Shown here piece by piece: positions 15,338 to 22,767 of a stretch of DNA of 64,000 bases; the first letter of the stretch is position 1, and every line of letters begins with the position of its first letter. Source of the DNA: DAHUZL01 sp035533215 (GTDB lineage Bacteria > Chloroflexota > Dormibacteria > Aeolococcales > Bog-877). A program made the translations under genes and the position numbers. The stretch covers positions 1 through 64,000 of the forward strand of contig DATLUG010000010.1 in assembly GCA_035533215.1 (NCBI GenBank). Direction: 5' to 3'. Below the pieces are notes generated by a model. The model saw only the letters and a list, made by a program, of their open reading frames with translations, did not search any database and was not told the origin of the DNA.

Positions 15338-15943
15338 ATGGCGGACGCAACCCTGCCGATCGCGGCCCCCGAGGCTCTGACCCGTCCGCGGCCGGCGGTG
15401 AGGATCGTCCCGATTCGGGGCCTGCCCATCGTCGCCGCCGTCATCGGCGGCCTGGCCGTCGCCCTGGCCGGCAACTGGCTGTGGGCGCTGGACTTCTATC
15501 ACGTCGTCGGCGGCGGACTCTGGACTGGCGTCGACCTCTTCGTCGGTCTCGTGGTGGGCCCGATCCTGGGCCGGCTGTCGGTCCCCGCCCGGGTCGAGTT
15601 CTCCACCCGCTTCATGCCGAAGATGCTGCTCATCATGCCGACGCTGGTGACCATGACGCTGGCCTCGGGATGGCAGCTGGCGCGGCACCTGGGTGATCTC
15701 GGCGTCGCCTATCCGGGGCACTGGTGGCTTACCGCCTCGTTCATCGTGGTCGGGGTGATGGCGGTGATCGCCCTCGGGATCCTGGAGCCGGCCAACCTCG
15801 CCGTGCTCTTCGAGCTGCGCAAGCCGAACCCCGACGGCCAGCTGGTCGGCAGGCTGATGCACCGCTTCGTGTACACGGCGGGCGTCACCGGCGTCATGCA
15901 GATCGCGACCCTGGTGATCATGACCCGCATCGCCACGTGGTAG
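15338..15943 (+). CDS. Integral membrane protein, possible CopD/DUF2269-type
   Basis: A 201-residue protein with four to five helices: IVAAVIGGLAVALAGNWLWAL, HVVGGGLWTGVDLFVGLVVG, MPKMLLIMPTLVTMTLASGW, WWLTASFIVVGVMAVIALG and a final TAGVTGVMQIATLVIM. A histidine in DFYHVVGGGLW and one in LMHRFVYTAG recall b-type heme or metal sites of CopD/DUF2269-like proteins, but I cannot assign a family firmly. It is the first gene after the strong promoter and is coupled to the next membrane protein. Confidence 0.7.
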   Translation: MADATLPIAAPEALTRPRPAVRIVPIRGLPIVAAVIGGLAVALAGNWLWALDFYHVVGGGLWTGVDLFVGLVVGPILGRLSVPARVEFSTRFMPKMLLIMPTLVTMTLASGWQLARHLGDLGVAYPGHWWLTASFIVVGVMAVIALGILEPANLAVLFELRKPNPDGQLVGRLMHRFVYTAGVTGVMQIATLVIMTRIATW

Positions 15944-16383
15944 CCGGGGGCGCGAAGCCGGTCGACGCCAGCCGGGCATCGGAGCGCCGTGTGGCACCGA
16001 TCGCTCCCATGCTCGTCGCCTCGATGGCGCTCGTCGTCGCCGGCGGGATCTACGTCTCGGCGCAGCTGCCAAAGCCCCCGGAGCTCGTCCCCGCCGCCGT
16101 CCTCCTCGCCGGCGCCGTGCTCCTGCTGGCCGCCGCCGTGGCCGGCCTCGCGCGGCAGGCGGTCTTCGCCTGGGAGCGGTTCCGACAGGTGGGGGGGTGG
16201 GCGCTCTGTGCCTACGTCGTGGTGGCCGGGATGCTGGAGTACGTCTTCGTCGCCGACGGGGCCCGCGGCCCCCTCCTCACCGTGATCAGCCTGATGCTGC
16301 TGGTCTTCGCGGTGGACGTCCCCTGCCTCCTCGGCTTCTCGGTGGCCCGATACCAGGAGCAGCCCCCGGCCGCTGACCGCTGA
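15937..16383 (+). CDS. Integral membrane protein, coupled partner
   Basis: A 148-residue protein if GTG 15937 is used, which overlaps the end of the upstream gene by 7 bp; GTG 15991 or ATG 16009 are alternatives. Four hydrophobic segments are visible: MLVASMALVVAGGIYVSAQL, AAVLLAGAVLLLAAAVAGLA, WALCAYVVVAGMLEYVFVAD and LLTVISLMLLVFAVDVPCLLGF. No known motif. The tight coupling suggests it acts with the preceding membrane protein. Confidence 0.65.
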   Translation: MVAGGAKPVDASRASERRVAPIAPMLVASMALVVAGGIYVSAQLPKPPELVPAAVLLAGAVLLLAAAVAGLARQAVFAWERFRQVGGWALCAYVVVAGMLEYVFVADGARGPLLTVISLMLLVFAVDVPCLLGFSVARYQEQPPAADR

Positions 16384-16432
16384 GGGGCCGCGGCCGGCGG
16401 GGAGGCCCGGAGCCCGAGGCTCCCGAACGGGG

Positions 16433-16495
16433 TTGACCCTCGTCAGCGGTCGGGCTATTATTCATAACCGATCCTTTATCAAACGATCCTTTATC
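16433..16495 (+). promoter_or_regulatory. Promoter and direct-repeat operator of the ArsR-lipid operon
   Basis: TTGACC (16433-16438) and TATTAT (16456-16461) are spaced by 17 bp. Between the predicted start site and ATG 16498 lie two copies of CGATCCTTTATC, at 16469-16480 and 16484-16495, with a 15-bp period. The second copy ends two bases before the start codon. The block is sharply AT-rich for this genome. A direct-repeat operator just downstream of the promoter would let the first-gene ArsR product block transcription of the whole operon. Confidence 0.75.
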
Positions 16496-16497
16496 TG

Positions 16498-16935
16498 ATG
16501 GAGGCACCAGCCGTGGTCCCGCCCCGCCCCCGGCGACGCGTCCTGCCCCGCGCCCTCACCCCGGTGCCGGCCGGCGACCTCGCCGCCCACTTCGAGGGCC
16601 TCGGCAATCCCACCCGGCTCTCCATCGTGGAGCGGCTCGCCCGCACGCCCGAGATGCGGGTCTCCGACCTCGCCTACGAGCTGGGGGTGAGCCAGCCGCG
16701 CATGTCCTGGCACCTGCGCTTCCTCCGCCGAGCCCGGGTCATCTCCACCCGGCGCGACGGGCGCGAGGTGCTCTGCCGTCTCGATCGCGAGGCGATCGAG
16801 CGGCACCTGGTCCGCTTCCGAGAGCTCGTGGCCGGCCGCGGGTCGGCGGAGGTCACCCTGGGGAGCCCCGGCCCGGCCCGGCCCGCCGGTTCCCTCGGGA
16901 CTCCCGAGCGTCCGCTTCGAGAGGTATCACGATGA
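16498..16935 (+). CDS. ArsR-family regulator heading the PI/PIM operon
   Basis: A 145-residue winged-helix protein. HTH: LGNPTRLSIVERLARTPEMRVSDLAYELGVSQPRMSWHLRFLRRARVI, with the recognition helix around SQPRMSWHL, followed by a STRRDGREVLCRL wing. No metal-binding Cys pair of the classic ArsR type is present, so it may sense something other than metal. The Pro/Arg-rich N- and C-terminal tails (about 25 residues each) are extensions. Its stop overlaps the start of ino1 by 4 bp, and two direct repeats precede its ATG, so autoregulation of the lipid operon is likely. Confidence 0.9.
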   Translation: MEAPAVVPPRPRRRVLPRALTPVPAGDLAAHFEGLGNPTRLSIVERLARTPEMRVSDLAYELGVSQPRMSWHLRFLRRARVISTRRDGREVLCRLDREAIERHLVRFRELVAGRGSAEVTLGSPGPARPAGSLGTPERPLREVSR

Positions 16936-18161
16936 GCAAGAAGGTCCGTGTCGGCATCATCGGGGTCGGCAACTGCGCATCCTCCCTGATCCAGGGGGTG
17001 GAGTACTACCGTCACGCCGCGCCCGACGACTTCGTCCCCGGCTTGATGCACGTCGACCTGGGCGGCTACCACATCTCCGACATCGAGTTCGCCTGCGCCT
17101 TCGACATCGACAAGGAGAAGGTCGGCTTCGACCTCGGCGAGGCGATCCGTCGCGGCCAGAACAACACCGTGGTGTTCGCCGAGGTGGGCCGCACCGGGGT
17201 CACCGTGCAGCGTGGGATGACCCACGACGGGCTCGGCAAGTACCTCTCCGAGGTGATCGAGAAGGCGCCCGGCAAGACGGCTGACATCGTCTCGATCCTG
17301 AACGACACCGGCACCGACGTGGTGGTTAACTACCTCCCGGTGGGCTCGGAGATGGCCACCAAGTGGTACGCCGAGCAGGTCCTGGAAGCGGGGTGCGCCC
17401 TGGTCAACTGCATGCCCGTCTTCCTCGCCCGTGAGGAGTACTGGCGGGGTCGCTTCGCCCAGCACCACCTCCCGATCATCGGCGACGACATCAAGTCGCA
17501 GGTGGGAGCCACCATCATCCACCGGGTCCTCACTCGGCTCTTCCGCGAGCGCGGGGTCAAGCTCGAGCACACCTACCAGCTCAACTTCGGTGGCAACACC
17601 GACTTCCTCAACATGCTGGAGCGTGAGCGGCTGACCAGCAAGAAGATCAGCAAGACCAACTCCGTCCTCTCCCAGCTGGATTTCCAGATGGACAAGGACG
17701 ACGTCCACATCGGGCCATCCGACTACGTGCCCTGGCTGCGCGACCGCAAGTGGGCGCACATCCGACTGGAGGGCCGCTCGTTCGGCGACGTCCCCCTCAC
17801 CGTCGACCTCAAGCTGGAGGTCCACGACTCGCCCAACTCGGCGGGGATCGTGATCGACGCGGTGCGCTGCTGCAAGCTGGCCCTGGACCGGGGCCTGGAG
17901 GGGGCCCTGGAGGGGCCCTCGTCGTACTTCATGAAGTCACCGCCGTGCCAGGTCTCCGACGACCGTGCCCGCGAGCTCACCGAGGCCTTCATCGCGGGCG
18001 AGGTCGGGGCGGCGTGCATCAGCGAGGCTGAGAGCGCCTCCCCCACGAAGGTGGGGCGGACCAGCAGCGGCCGGCCCGCCGACAGCCAGCCCGTGAACGG
18101 GCGGGCCGCGGCCGCGCCCGGCGCGAGCGGGCCGGCCGAGCCGCACGCGGGGATCGGCTGA
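16932..18161 (+). CDS. ino1: myo-Inositol-1-phosphate synthase
   Basis: A 409-residue enzyme that converts glucose-6-phosphate to inositol-1-phosphate with bound NAD+. The Rossmann start VRVGIIGVGNCASSLIQGV (residues 5-23) is the actinobacterial/archaeal type. FDIDKEKVG, SILNDTGTDVVVNYLPVGSE and NFGGNTDFLNM (substrate and NAD loops) follow, and the catalytic lysine region IGDDIKSQVGAT is intact. KISKTNSVLSQL is also conserved. The last 45 residues are a Pro/Ala-rich tail beyond the usual length of about 365. It supplies the headgroup for the phosphatidylinositol genes downstream and is coupled to the ArsR regulator. Confidence 0.96.
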   Translation: MSKKVRVGIIGVGNCASSLIQGVEYYRHAAPDDFVPGLMHVDLGGYHISDIEFACAFDIDKEKVGFDLGEAIRRGQNNTVVFAEVGRTGVTVQRGMTHDGLGKYLSEVIEKAPGKTADIVSILNDTGTDVVVNYLPVGSEMATKWYAEQVLEAGCALVNCMPVFLAREEYWRGRFAQHHLPIIGDDIKSQVGATIIHRVLTRLFRERGVKLEHTYQLNFGGNTDFLNMLERERLTSKKISKTNSVLSQLDFQMDKDDVHIGPSDYVPWLRDRKWAHIRLEGRSFGDVPLTVDLKLEVHDSPNSAGIVIDAVRCCKLALDRGLEGALEGPSSYFMKSPPCQVSDDRARELTEAFIAGEVGAACISEAESASPTKVGRTSSGRPADSQPVNGRAAAAPGASGPAEPHAGIG

Positions 18162-18331
18162 GGAGCGGGACGTCAACGGGACTCGGGCCACGTCCGGGAG
18201 AGCGAGAGCGTGATGAGCGTCGCAGCCGGAGCCCGCTCGCGGAGAGGGGGAGCGCGGGCCCTCGCGGTCGTGGCCGGGGCAAGGCTCCCGCTCGGGCACG
18301 GCCATGCGGACGTGACCCGGACCACCCCCCC

Positions 18332-19354
18332 GTGACGTCGGCGCCGCGGGAGTCGTGGTGGCCGTACCTCGGCCTGCGCGGTGCCGAGCTGGGCCTGCGG
18401 GCGCTCACCCGCAAGGGCGCCTACCGGCTCACCGCCCCGCTGGCGGCGCTGCTCACCTGGGGTTGGCGTTCCCACTTCCGCGGCCTGGAGGCCAACCTTC
18501 GCGTCGCGCGGCCCGGACTGGATGCGACCGGCCGGCGGCGGCTGCTCCGCGCCAATGTGCGCAACTTCCTCAAGGCGTGGATCGACGTGCTCCAGATGCC
18601 GCACCGGCCCACCGCGGCGTGGCGGGGGTGGCTGCAGACCGAGGGGTACGAGAACCTCACCGCGGCCAGGTCCCACGGGCGCGGGGTCATCATCGTCAGC
18701 TTCCACCTGGGCGCCTGGGAATCGGTGATCGCCTCGCTCAACGACGTCTTCCCCGGGCTCGCCCTCCTGGCCGAGCGGGTGCGGCCGATCCGCTGCTTCA
18801 ACTGGTTTGCCAAGACCCGGCTCCGGGCCGGCTGCCAGGTGATCCCGCTCGACTGCGACGCCGCCCGCGCCGGCGACGTCGCCGCCGCTCAGCGGGCTGG
18901 GGCCGCCTCCGCGCGGGCGGTCTACCGGGTCCTGCGCCAGCGCGGGGTGGTGGTGATCGCCATCGATCGCGATCTCCTTGGGACCGGCACGGTGCTCCCC
19001 TTCTTCGGACACCAGGCATCGATCCCGCTCGGGGCGGTGGAGATCGCGGCCCGCACCGGCGCCGCGATCCTGCCGGTGACGATCCTGCGCACGGCGGAGG
19101 ATGCCTACCGCGCCCGCGCCTATCCGCCCATCACCGTCCCGGGGGGCCGGACCGATCCCGAGGCGGTGCGGGCGGTGACCCTCCGCCTCCTCAGCCTGCT
19201 GGAGCCGGTGGTCACCGCCCACGCCGATCAGTGGCACGTCCTCAGCCCTCTCTTCGGGCCGGCGGTCGAGCGGGCCGGCCCCGCCCCGGTGGCCGCCGCG
19301 GCGACCACCGCCGCCCCCCGCGACGCCGCCCGGATCGGGCCGGCGACGGGATGA
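18332..19354 (+). CDS. Phosphatidylinositol-mannoside acyltransferase-like (LpxL/HtrB family)
   Basis: A 340-residue membrane-associated acyltransferase starting at GTG 18332. The HX4E motif is FHLGAWES near residues 128-135. VIAIDRDLLGTGTVLPFFG corresponds to the second conserved block and LGAVEIAARTGAAILPVTI to the third. The family includes LpxL and the mycobacterial PatA. Position between ino1 and a PimA-like gene favours the PatA role: acylating PIM on the cytoplasmic leaflet. A Pro/Ala-rich C-terminal tail is extra. Spacing to ino1 is 170 bp, and its stop overlaps the next start as ATGA. Confidence 0.88.
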   Translation: MTSAPRESWWPYLGLRGAELGLRALTRKGAYRLTAPLAALLTWGWRSHFRGLEANLRVARPGLDATGRRRLLRANVRNFLKAWIDVLQMPHRPTAAWRGWLQTEGYENLTAARSHGRGVIIVSFHLGAWESVIASLNDVFPGLALLAERVRPIRCFNWFAKTRLRAGCQVIPLDCDAARAGDVAAAQRAGAASARAVYRVLRQRGVVVIAIDRDLLGTGTVLPFFGHQASIPLGAVEIAARTGAAILPVTILRTAEDAYRARAYPPITVPGGRTDPEAVRAVTLRLLSLLEPVVTAHADQWHVLSPLFGPAVERAGPAPVAAAATTAAPRDAARIGPATG

Positions 19355-20553
19355 GCACGGTGCTGAAGATCGGTCTGGTCTCGCCCTACGACTACACCCG
19401 GCCGGGGGGGGTCGGCGAGCACATCCGCCATCTCGCCGCCGAGCTCCGCGCCCGCGACCACGTGGTGCGCATCCTGGCCCCCGCCGCCGGCGAGGCGAAG
19501 GAGGCGATCGAGGGCCTCTGCGCGCTCGGGCGTCCGATCCCGGTTCCGACCAACGGCTCGATCGCCCGGATCTCGCTCTCCTTCCACCTCGCCCGCCGCA
19601 TCCGCCAGATCCTCGACCAGGAGGCGTTCGACGTCCTCCATTTCCACGAGCCGCTGATGCCGGCGCTGCCCGTCACCGCGCTCCGGCTCAACCGCCACGG
19701 GGTCAATGTCGGAACCTTCCACGCCTTCGCGCGCCAGAACCTCGGCTACTACTACGGCCGTCCCATCCTGCGGCGGCTCTTCCGCCGGCTCGACGCCTGC
19801 ATCGCGGTGTCGGAGCCGGCGCGCACCTTCGTGAGCCGCTACTTCCCCGCCGACTACCACGTGGTCCCCAACGGCATCGACCTCGGCCTGTTCCGCCCCC
19901 GCACCGCTGCCGACGCCCGCGCCGCCCTGCCCTCCGCGCTCCGCCCCCAGGCAGGGGTGGCGACCATCCTCTTCGTCGGACGGATGGAGGAGCGCAAGGG
20001 GCTGGCCGCGCTGCTGGAGGCGTATGCCCTGCTGCGCCAGGTGCGGGCCGACTGCCGTCTGGTGGCGGTCGGCGACGGGCCGATGCGGCTCGGCTTCGAG
20101 CGCTGGGTGGAGGAGGAGGCGATCCCCGACGTCACCTTCACCGGCTACGTCGACGAGCCGGTCAAGATCGCCCTCCTCGCCGGCTCCGACATCTTCTGTG
20201 CGCCCAACTTCGGCAAGGAGTCGTTCGGGGTGATCCTGCTGGAGGCGATGGCCAGCGGTCGCGCCATCGTCGCCACCGCCATCGACGGCTTCCGTCACGT
20301 CCTCCACGACGGCGAGGAGGGGTGGCTGGTCCCGCCCCGCGACACCGCCAGCCTGGCCGCGGCGCTGGGCCGGCTGCTCGACGACCCCGGCGCGCGCCGC
20401 CGGATGGGCGAGGCCGGCCGGTCCACCGCCCAGCGGTACAGCTGGAGTCGGGTGACCGACGAGGTCCTGGCCGTGTACCAGCAGGCGCGATCCTCCGTCC
20501 GCCCGCCACAGGTGACCCCCCTTGTTCAGCAGTCGGCTCCAGAGCTTCGTTAG
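19351..20553 (+). CDS. pimA: PimA-like phosphatidylinositol mannosyltransferase (GT4)
   Basis: A 400-residue GT-B glycosyltransferase. The acceptor side starts KIGLVSPYDYTRPGGVGEHIRHLA, with the Gly-rich loop and His characteristic of PimA. LHFHEPLMPAL and GTFHAFARQN follow. The donor side has LFVGRMEERKGLAALLEA and the EX7E motif in KESFGVILLEAMASGR. The enzyme should move mannose from GDP-mannose onto phosphatidylinositol at the inner membrane face, and is coupled by ATGA to the acyltransferase and overlaps the next gene by 32 bp. Related GT4 enzymes can use other sugars, so the donor is inferred. Confidence 0.9.
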   Translation: MSTVLKIGLVSPYDYTRPGGVGEHIRHLAAELRARDHVVRILAPAAGEAKEAIEGLCALGRPIPVPTNGSIARISLSFHLARRIRQILDQEAFDVLHFHEPLMPALPVTALRLNRHGVNVGTFHAFARQNLGYYYGRPILRRLFRRLDACIAVSEPARTFVSRYFPADYHVVPNGIDLGLFRPRTAADARAALPSALRPQAGVATILFVGRMEERKGLAALLEAYALLRQVRADCRLVAVGDGPMRLGFERWVEEEAIPDVTFTGYVDEPVKIALLAGSDIFCAPNFGKESFGVILLEAMASGRAIVATAIDGFRHVLHDGEEGWLVPPRDTASLAAALGRLLDDPGARRRMGEAGRSTAQRYSWSRVTDEVLAVYQQARSSVRPPQVTPLVQQSAPELR

Positions 20554-21238
20554 GGGGGGGGTCGGCCGGGCGGTCGCCGCCCTCGGCCCCCTCAACCTCA
20601 GCCCCAACGTGCTCACCGTGATCGGGCTGGGGATCACCCTCGCCGCCGCCGTCCTGATCGCGCTCGACCAGCTGCTGGCGGCCGGGGTCGTGCTGCTCCT
20701 GGCGGGGTCGTTCGACCTGCTCGACGGGGCGGTCGCCCGGGTCACCGGCAAGGTGCACCGGTACGGGGCCTTCCTCGACAGCACCGCCGACCGCTACGGC
20801 GAGGGGGCGACCTACCTCGGCCTCCTCTACCTGTTCCTGGTCCACCGGCACCGCGAGCTGGAGCCGTTCCTGATCGCGGCCGCCCTCGCCGGCTCCTTCC
20901 TCGTCTCCTACGTCCGGGCGCGCGCGCAGTCGCTGGGCTTCACCTGCGACGGGGGCTGGTTCGGCCGGCCCGAACGGGTGGTGGTCACCGCCATCGGTCT
21001 CATCACCGGGCAGGTGACGATCGTGCTCTGGGTCCTCGCCATCCTCACCAACGTCACCGCCGGCCAGCGCGTGCTCACGGTCTGGCGCCAGTATCGGGCC
21101 CAGCTCCCGAAGGGAGGCGCCGGGGGCGATGGGTCGGACGCGCGGGCGGCCGGCCCCGAACGCCCTGGGGCCGAACCGGCCCAGCGCGTCGCGAGCCGCG
21201 CCCCCAAGCCGAAGCTTCCCGAGCCGCGGGGCCTGTAG
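20522..21238 (+). CDS. CDP-alcohol phosphatidyltransferase (PI-phosphate synthase-like)
   Basis: A 238-residue polytopic enzyme from TTG 20522, starting within the end of pimA. The complete CDP-alcohol motif D-x2-DG-x2-AR-x8-G-x3-D-x3-D is present: DLLDGAVAR, then GKVHRYG AFLDSTAD near residues 68-92. About six helices surround it. With ino1 in the same operon the likely acceptor is inositol-1-phosphate, giving phosphatidylinositol phosphate; glycerol-phosphate (PgsA) is the alternative. A basic, Ala-rich tail of about 45 residues is extra. It ends at a GC-rich hairpin. Confidence 0.88.
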   Translation: MFSSRLQSFVRGGVGRAVAALGPLNLSPNVLTVIGLGITLAAAVLIALDQLLAAGVVLLLAGSFDLLDGAVARVTGKVHRYGAFLDSTADRYGEGATYLGLLYLFLVHRHRELEPFLIAAALAGSFLVSYVRARAQSLGFTCDGGWFGRPERVVVTAIGLITGQVTIVLWVLAILTNVTAGQRVLTVWRQYRAQLPKGGAGGDGSDARAAGPERPGAEPAQRVASRAPKPKLPEPRGL

Positions 21239-21255
21239 GGGGCGGCCGCGCCCCC
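21238..21255. terminator. GC-rich hairpin ending the lipid operon
   Basis: GGGGGCG (21238-21244) and CGCCCCC (21249-21255) form a 7-bp stem with loop GCCG, starting one base after the stop codon. It lies between converging genes. No T-run follows, as for other hairpins in this window. Confidence 0.6.
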
Positions 21256-21271
21256 ATCGGTCGGGACCGGG

Positions 21272-21649
21272 TCAGGAGGGCGACGCCAGCGGGCTGAGCG
21301 TCGGGAAGCGCGCCACCTCCGCGGTCAGGAGCGGCAGCCCCAGCACCCGGGCGGTGGCGGCGACCAGGAGGTCGGCCGTGTCGATGGCGTGCGCGCCCCC
21401 CAGCCATTCCCGGCCCAGCCTCCCGGCCTCCTCCGCGACCCGGTCGTCGACCGGGTGCCACACCAAGATGTCGAGCAGCCGGCGGGTCGCCACCTCCTCG
21501 CCCGGGCGCATCCCGGCGAGGATCTCCGCCCGGCTGACCTCGCTCCCGTGGAGGGGGCCGCCGACCCGGTGCTGCCGCAGCAGCTCCGCCGCCCCGGCCA
21601 CGCCCCGGAGGTGATCCACCAGGACCGAGGTGTCGACCAGGGCGGTCAC
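21272..21649 (-). CDS. VapC-type PIN-domain toxin
   Basis: A 125-residue PIN ribonuclease starting at GTG 21649, directly after the antitoxin stop. Acidic ligands: Asp in ALVDTSVLVDHL (residue 6), Glu in SRAEILAG, Asp in IDTADLLVAA, and Glu where the fourth Asp often is, in LLTAEVARF. It should be an RNA-cleaving toxin held by the upstream RHH antitoxin. Length and domain layout are normal for the family. Confidence 0.88.
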   Translation of the reverse strand: MTALVDTSVLVDHLRGVAGAAELLRQHRVGGPLHGSEVSRAEILAGMRPGEEVATRRLLDILVWHPVDDRVAEEAGRLGREWLGGAHAIDTADLLVAATARVLGLPLLTAEVARFPTLSPLASPS

Positions 21650-21916
21650 TCAGACCCGACGCGGCAGGCGCCGTCCCGAGCGCAGGTCCGACCGCACCCG
21701 TGACCCCGCCGACGCCGCATCCGCCGCCCCCTCGGCCCAGGCTCCCCAGACCTCGCGCAGGACCAGCAGGTCGTGGTCGGCCGGCGGCGGCGGATCGCCG
21801 TAGCGGGCCCGCACCGCCCCGCGGATCAGCGCCGACATCGATCGCCCGGTTCGTCTCGACTCCGCGTCGAGGAGGCGGCGATCCTCGGCGTCGAGGGAGA
21901 TCTGGGTGCGCTCCAT
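21650..21916 (-). CDS. Ribbon-helix-helix antitoxin (VapB/CopG-like)
   Basis: An 88-residue protein with the RHH fold at residues 1-40: ERTQISLDAEDRRLLDAESRRTGRSMSALIRGAV, in which the strand TQISL reads the DNA and SMSALIRGAV is the second helix. The C-terminal half (DLLVLREVWGAWAEGA) is the toxin-binding tail. Its ATG is two bases from a 16-bp palindrome that overlaps its own -10 element, so the protein probably represses the pair. Its stop is followed immediately by the toxin GTG. Confidence 0.85.
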   Translation of the reverse strand: MERTQISLDAEDRRLLDAESRRTGRSMSALIRGAVRARYGDPPPPADHDLLVLREVWGAWAEGAADAASAGSRVRSDLRSGRRLPRRV

Positions 21917-21917
21917 G

Positions 21918-21933
21918 GATGTAAGGCTACATC
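21918..21933 (-). promoter_or_regulatory. vapBC operator palindrome overlapping -10
   Basis: On the coding strand the site reads GATGTA-GCCT-TACATC, a perfect 6-bp inverted repeat two bases before the antitoxin ATG. The -10-like TAGCCT lies inside it and ends 9 bases before the start codon, so transcription would begin almost at the ATG. RHH antitoxins bind such short palindromes, and occupancy would cover the promoter. Confidence 0.65.
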
Positions 21934-22043
21934 ATGCGGAGTCGATCCGGGCCGGGGGCCGCCGGGCTCGCGATGGGCGGCTCAGCCGGCGAGGGGAGGG
22001 TCGACTCCGCCCCCGGGGGCGGAGCCGACCCCCCCCTCCTGCC

Positions 22044-22613
22044 TCAGTACCCGTACGGCTTCGGGGTCGCGGTGGGCTTGCCCTTGGGCGGTGCCGAAGC
22101 CCTCAGGCCGGGGGTCGCCACGAACCACTTGCCGAGGAAGCCCTCGCCGTGGTCCTGCCGCGGGCCGCGGTCACCGCTGTAGGTGTAGAGCGGGTGGCCG
22201 TTGTACTCCAGCTGGCGGCCGTTGGCGCCTCGGTGGAAGGTGAAGCGGCCGCGGACGCTGCTCGGATGGCTGACCCGGGTCGCGGCGCTGCGGAAGGGGG
22301 GCCATGTGGCGGCGCAGCCGCCCGTGCAGGCGGGCCGGCTCGCGGTGTCCGGCTTGAAGAAGTAGAGGGTGTGGGAGGCGGCGGTGGTGAGGACCAGCTC
22401 GCGGTGCCCGCGCACGCTCTCCATGGCGGTGCGGACGACGGCGGGGGCGACCGCGGCCGACCGCCGCGCGACCGCGCCTCCTGCCCGGGGCTGGGCCGTC
22501 GCCGTGGTCGTCGCCACCGCCGCCAGCACCGCCGCCAACCCCAGGGGGATGATCGCGAGACGCCGATCCCAACCCTTCCCGCCCGGTCCGATCTGCCGAA
22601 GTTCACCCCGCAT
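22044..22613 (-). CDS. Secreted-repeat (DUF/PF03640-type) protein
   Basis: A 189-residue exported protein. ATG 22613 follows a GGAGG site by about seven bases. A basic start and hydrophobic segment (LAIIPLGLAAVLAAVATTTATA) form a signal peptide. Two copies of the 'secreted repeat' follow: HTLYFFKPDTASRPACTGGCAATWPPF and, at the end, QLEYNGHPLYTYSGDRGPRQDHGEGF with KWFVATPG. The Cys pair in the first repeat is conserved. These proteins bind at the cell surface or in lipoproteins with unknown role. It is divergent from the lipoprotein at 22768. Confidence 0.85.
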   Translation of the reverse strand: MRGELRQIGPGGKGWDRRLAIIPLGLAAVLAAVATTTATAQPRAGGAVARRSAAVAPAVVRTAMESVRGHRELVLTTAASHTLYFFKPDTASRPACTGGCAATWPPFRSAATRVSHPSSVRGRFTFHRGANGRQLEYNGHPLYTYSGDRGPRQDHGEGFLGKWFVATPGLRASAPPKGKPTATPKPYGY

Positions 22614-22716
22614 GCACGTCCTCCCCGATGCCGAGAGCTCAGCGTTCACCCCGGTATTCCGTCCCCGGTTACAGCCCCGCCGCCGGCGCTCGCAGAGGCA
22701 TCGCCGATGGATTGGC

Positions 22717-22722
22717 TACACT
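22717..22722 (+). promoter_or_regulatory. -10 element TACACT for the lipoprotein gene
   Basis: TACACT, preceded by GGC, lies 45 bases before ATG 22768. No convincing -35 can be placed. It resembles the TACCNT-type boxes before other genes in the window. Confidence 0.3.
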
Positions 22723-22767
22723 GACCCCGGTCGACGGCAGGTCCACCCACAGCGAGGCGGCGCGAGC

